From positions 186,001-250,000 of the forward strand of contig NZ_LLZN01000001.1 in assembly GCF_001509795.1 (NCBI RefSeq): DNA of 64,000 nt. The letters are read 5' to 3'. Under the pieces are notes generated by a model, which was given only the letters and a program-made list of their open reading frames with translations, had not been told where the DNA came from and did not search any database. The position numbers and the translations under genes were made by a program. This stretch comes from Streptomyces sp. NRRL WC-3605 (lineage in GTDB: Bacteria; Actinomycetota; Actinomycetes; Streptomycetales; Streptomycetaceae). Shown here one piece after another: positions 62,799 to 64,000 of the stretch (within the stretch, counting starts at the first letter, position 1; each line of letters begins with the position of its first letter).

Positions 62799-64000
62799 GT
62801 GAGCGAGAGCAGCGCGGAGGCCGCCGTCGCGGCCGTCGCCTCCGCCACGGGGGCGGCCGCGAGCTGGCGCAGGGCGACCGGTCTCGCCGGCGCCGCGATA
62901 GGCGTGATCGCGGCCGGCGCGGCCGCCGGTGTCGCCATAGAGCGGATGACCGTGGGCCGGGGCATGCGCCAGAAGGCGCGTCTCGCCCTGGACTCGGCGG
63001 GACCGTACGGCTCGCTGCGCGGCATGCCCGGCAAGGCGTACGCCGACGACGGCACCGAGCTGTACTACGAGGTCGACGACGTCGACCCCGAGTCCGCACC
63101 CGCGCTCAGCCCCCGCCGGCGCCGCCTGTTCGGGCGCAAGGCGCCGGCCCCCGTCACCGTCGTCTTCAGTCACGGCTACTGCCTCAGCCAGGACTCCTGG
63201 CACTTCCAGCGGGCGGCGCTGCGGGGCGTCGTGCGCACCGTGCACTGGGACCAGCGCAGCCACGGGCGGTCCGGGCGCGGGGTGGCCCAGACGCAGGAGG
63301 GCCGGCACGTCGACATCGAGCAGCTGGGCCGGGACCTGAAGGCCGTCATCGACGCGGCGGCGCCCGAGGGGCCGCTCGTGCTGGTCGGGCACTCCATGGG
63401 CGGGATGACCGTGATGGCGCTCGCCGACCAGTACCCCGAGCTGATCCGCGAGCGCGTCGTCGCCACCGCCCTCGTCGGTACGTCGTCCGGGCGGCTCGGC
63501 GAGGTCAACTTCGGGTTGCCCGTCGCGGGGGTGAACGCCGTGCGCCGTGTGCTGCCGGGCGTCCTCAAGGCGCTGGGACAGCGGGCGGAACTGGTCGAGA
63601 AGGGGCGGCGGGCCACCGCCGACCTGTTCGCGGGCATCATCAAGCGGTACTCGTTCTCGTCGCGGGACGTGGACCCGGCCGTCGCCCGGTTCGCCGAGCG
63701 GATGATCGAGGGGACGCCGATCGACGTGGTCGCCGAGTTCTACCCGGCCTTCGCCGACCACGACAAGACCGAGGCGCTCGCCCTGTTCACCGACATGCCG
63801 GTCCTCGTACTGGCCGGTGTGGGCGACCTGGTCACGCCGAGCGAGCACAGCGAGGCCATCGCCGACCTGCTGCCCGAGGCCGAACTGGTGCTGGTGCCGG
63901 ACGCCGGGCACCTGGTCATGCTGGAGCACCCGGAGGTGGTCACCGACCGCCTCGCGGACCTGCTCACCCGCGCGGGCGCCGTGCCCGCAGGGGCTACGGT
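62799..64000 (+). CDS. Alpha/beta hydrolase, 3' end outside window
   Basis: An open frame from the GTG at 62799 (GAAGAGGAG upstream) to the window edge, 400 codons seen. An Ala/Gly-rich N-terminal hydrophobic stretch (about residues 25-50) may anchor it. The hydrolase domain follows with oxyanion HGYCLSQDSW, nucleophile Ser199 in LVGHSMGGMTV, an Asp in GVGDLVTPSEH and His371 in DAGHLVMLEH, a complete catalytic triad. Substrate unknown. In streptomycetes this position after alr usually carries such a hydrolase followed by tsaE. Confidence 0.9.
   Translation, partial: MSESSAEAAVAAVASATGAAASWRRATGLAGAAIGVIAAGAAAGVAIERMTVGRGMRQKARLALDSAGPYGSLRGMPGKAYADDGTELYYEVDDVDPESAPALSPRRRRLFGRKAPAPVTVVFSHGYCLSQDSWHFQRAALRGVVRTVHWDQRSHGRSGRGVAQTQEGRHVDIEQLGRDLKAVIDAAAPEGPLVLVGHSMGGMTVMALADQYPELIRERVVATALVGTSSGRLGEVNFGLPVAGVNAVRRVLPGVLKALGQRAELVEKGRRATADLFAGIIKRYSFSSRDVDPAVARFAERMIEGTPIDVVAEFYPAFADHDKTEALALFTDMPVLVLAGVGDLVTPSEHSEAIADLLPEAELVLVPDAGHLVMLEHPEVVTDRLADLLTRAGAVPAGAT

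Overview
The window is chromosomal DNA from an actinobacterium, almost certainly a Streptomyces. The sequence is very GC-rich with strong third-position bias, GTG and TTG starts are common, and the gene order nusG-rplK-rplA, rplJ-rplL-rpoB-rpoC, rpsL-rpsG-fusA-tuf, S10-spc-alpha, truA, rplM-rpsI, glmM, coaA, glmS, acpS, alr follows the Streptomyces core-chromosome layout. rpsD is absent from the alpha operon, which also fits Streptomyces. All assignments come from reading the sequence and from family knowledge; no database search was run.

Layout. 1-4.4 kb: end of nusG, rplK, rplA, a lone lipoprotein gene, rplJ and rplL, with leader RNAs and terminators. 4.4-11.9 kb: rpoB and rpoC. 12-17.4 kb: a small membrane-protein gene, then the str operon (rpsL, rpsG, fusA, tuf). 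17.4-23.1 kb: an accessory stretch holding a TetR repressor divergent from an aldo/keto reductase and a luciferase-like monooxygenase gene, a secreted GH10 xylanase, and NADP-type glutamate dehydrogenase. 23.1-40.2 kb: the S10, spc and alpha ribosomal-protein operons, including secY, adk, map, infA, rpmJ, rpoA and rplQ, then truA.

41-51.4 kb: the accessory block between truA and rplM. A lipoprotein gene on the minus strand is followed by five plus-strand genes. They encode a CapA-type phosphoesterase-fold lipoprotein, a four-helix tandem HAMP sensor without an output domain, a PgsB/CapB ligase with a disordered tail, a PgsC/CapC membrane protein and a membrane-anchored NlpC/P60 peptidase. I read this as a complete actinobacterial PgsBCA-like poly-gamma-glutamate (or similar gamma-linked polymer) synthesis and trimming system. 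It is the strongest candidate for an undescribed system here. A membrane-anchored hypothetical protein and a GT87-like membrane glycosyltransferase complete the block.

51.4-64 kb: rplM-rpsI, glmM, a DUF389 membrane protein with coaA, glmS, a truncated GNAT remnant, the NAD(P)HX repair enzyme, acpS, an L,D-transpeptidase-like protein, alr and the start of an alpha/beta hydrolase. glmM, glmS, alr and the L,D-transpeptidase-like gene supply or modify cell-wall precursors, while coaA and acpS supply coenzyme A and the phosphopantetheine arm.

The densest non-coding information lies at ribosomal-protein operon junctions. It includes a 23S-like L1 binding hairpin between rplK and rplA, an L10-type leader with an internal terminator, a 25-nt element shared by the rpsL and rpsJ leaders, and large hairpins at the rpoB/rpoC, fusA/tuf, rpsQ/rplN, rpsN/rpsH, rplO/secY and rpsK/rpoA junctions. 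The 3' end of map has been tandemly duplicated.
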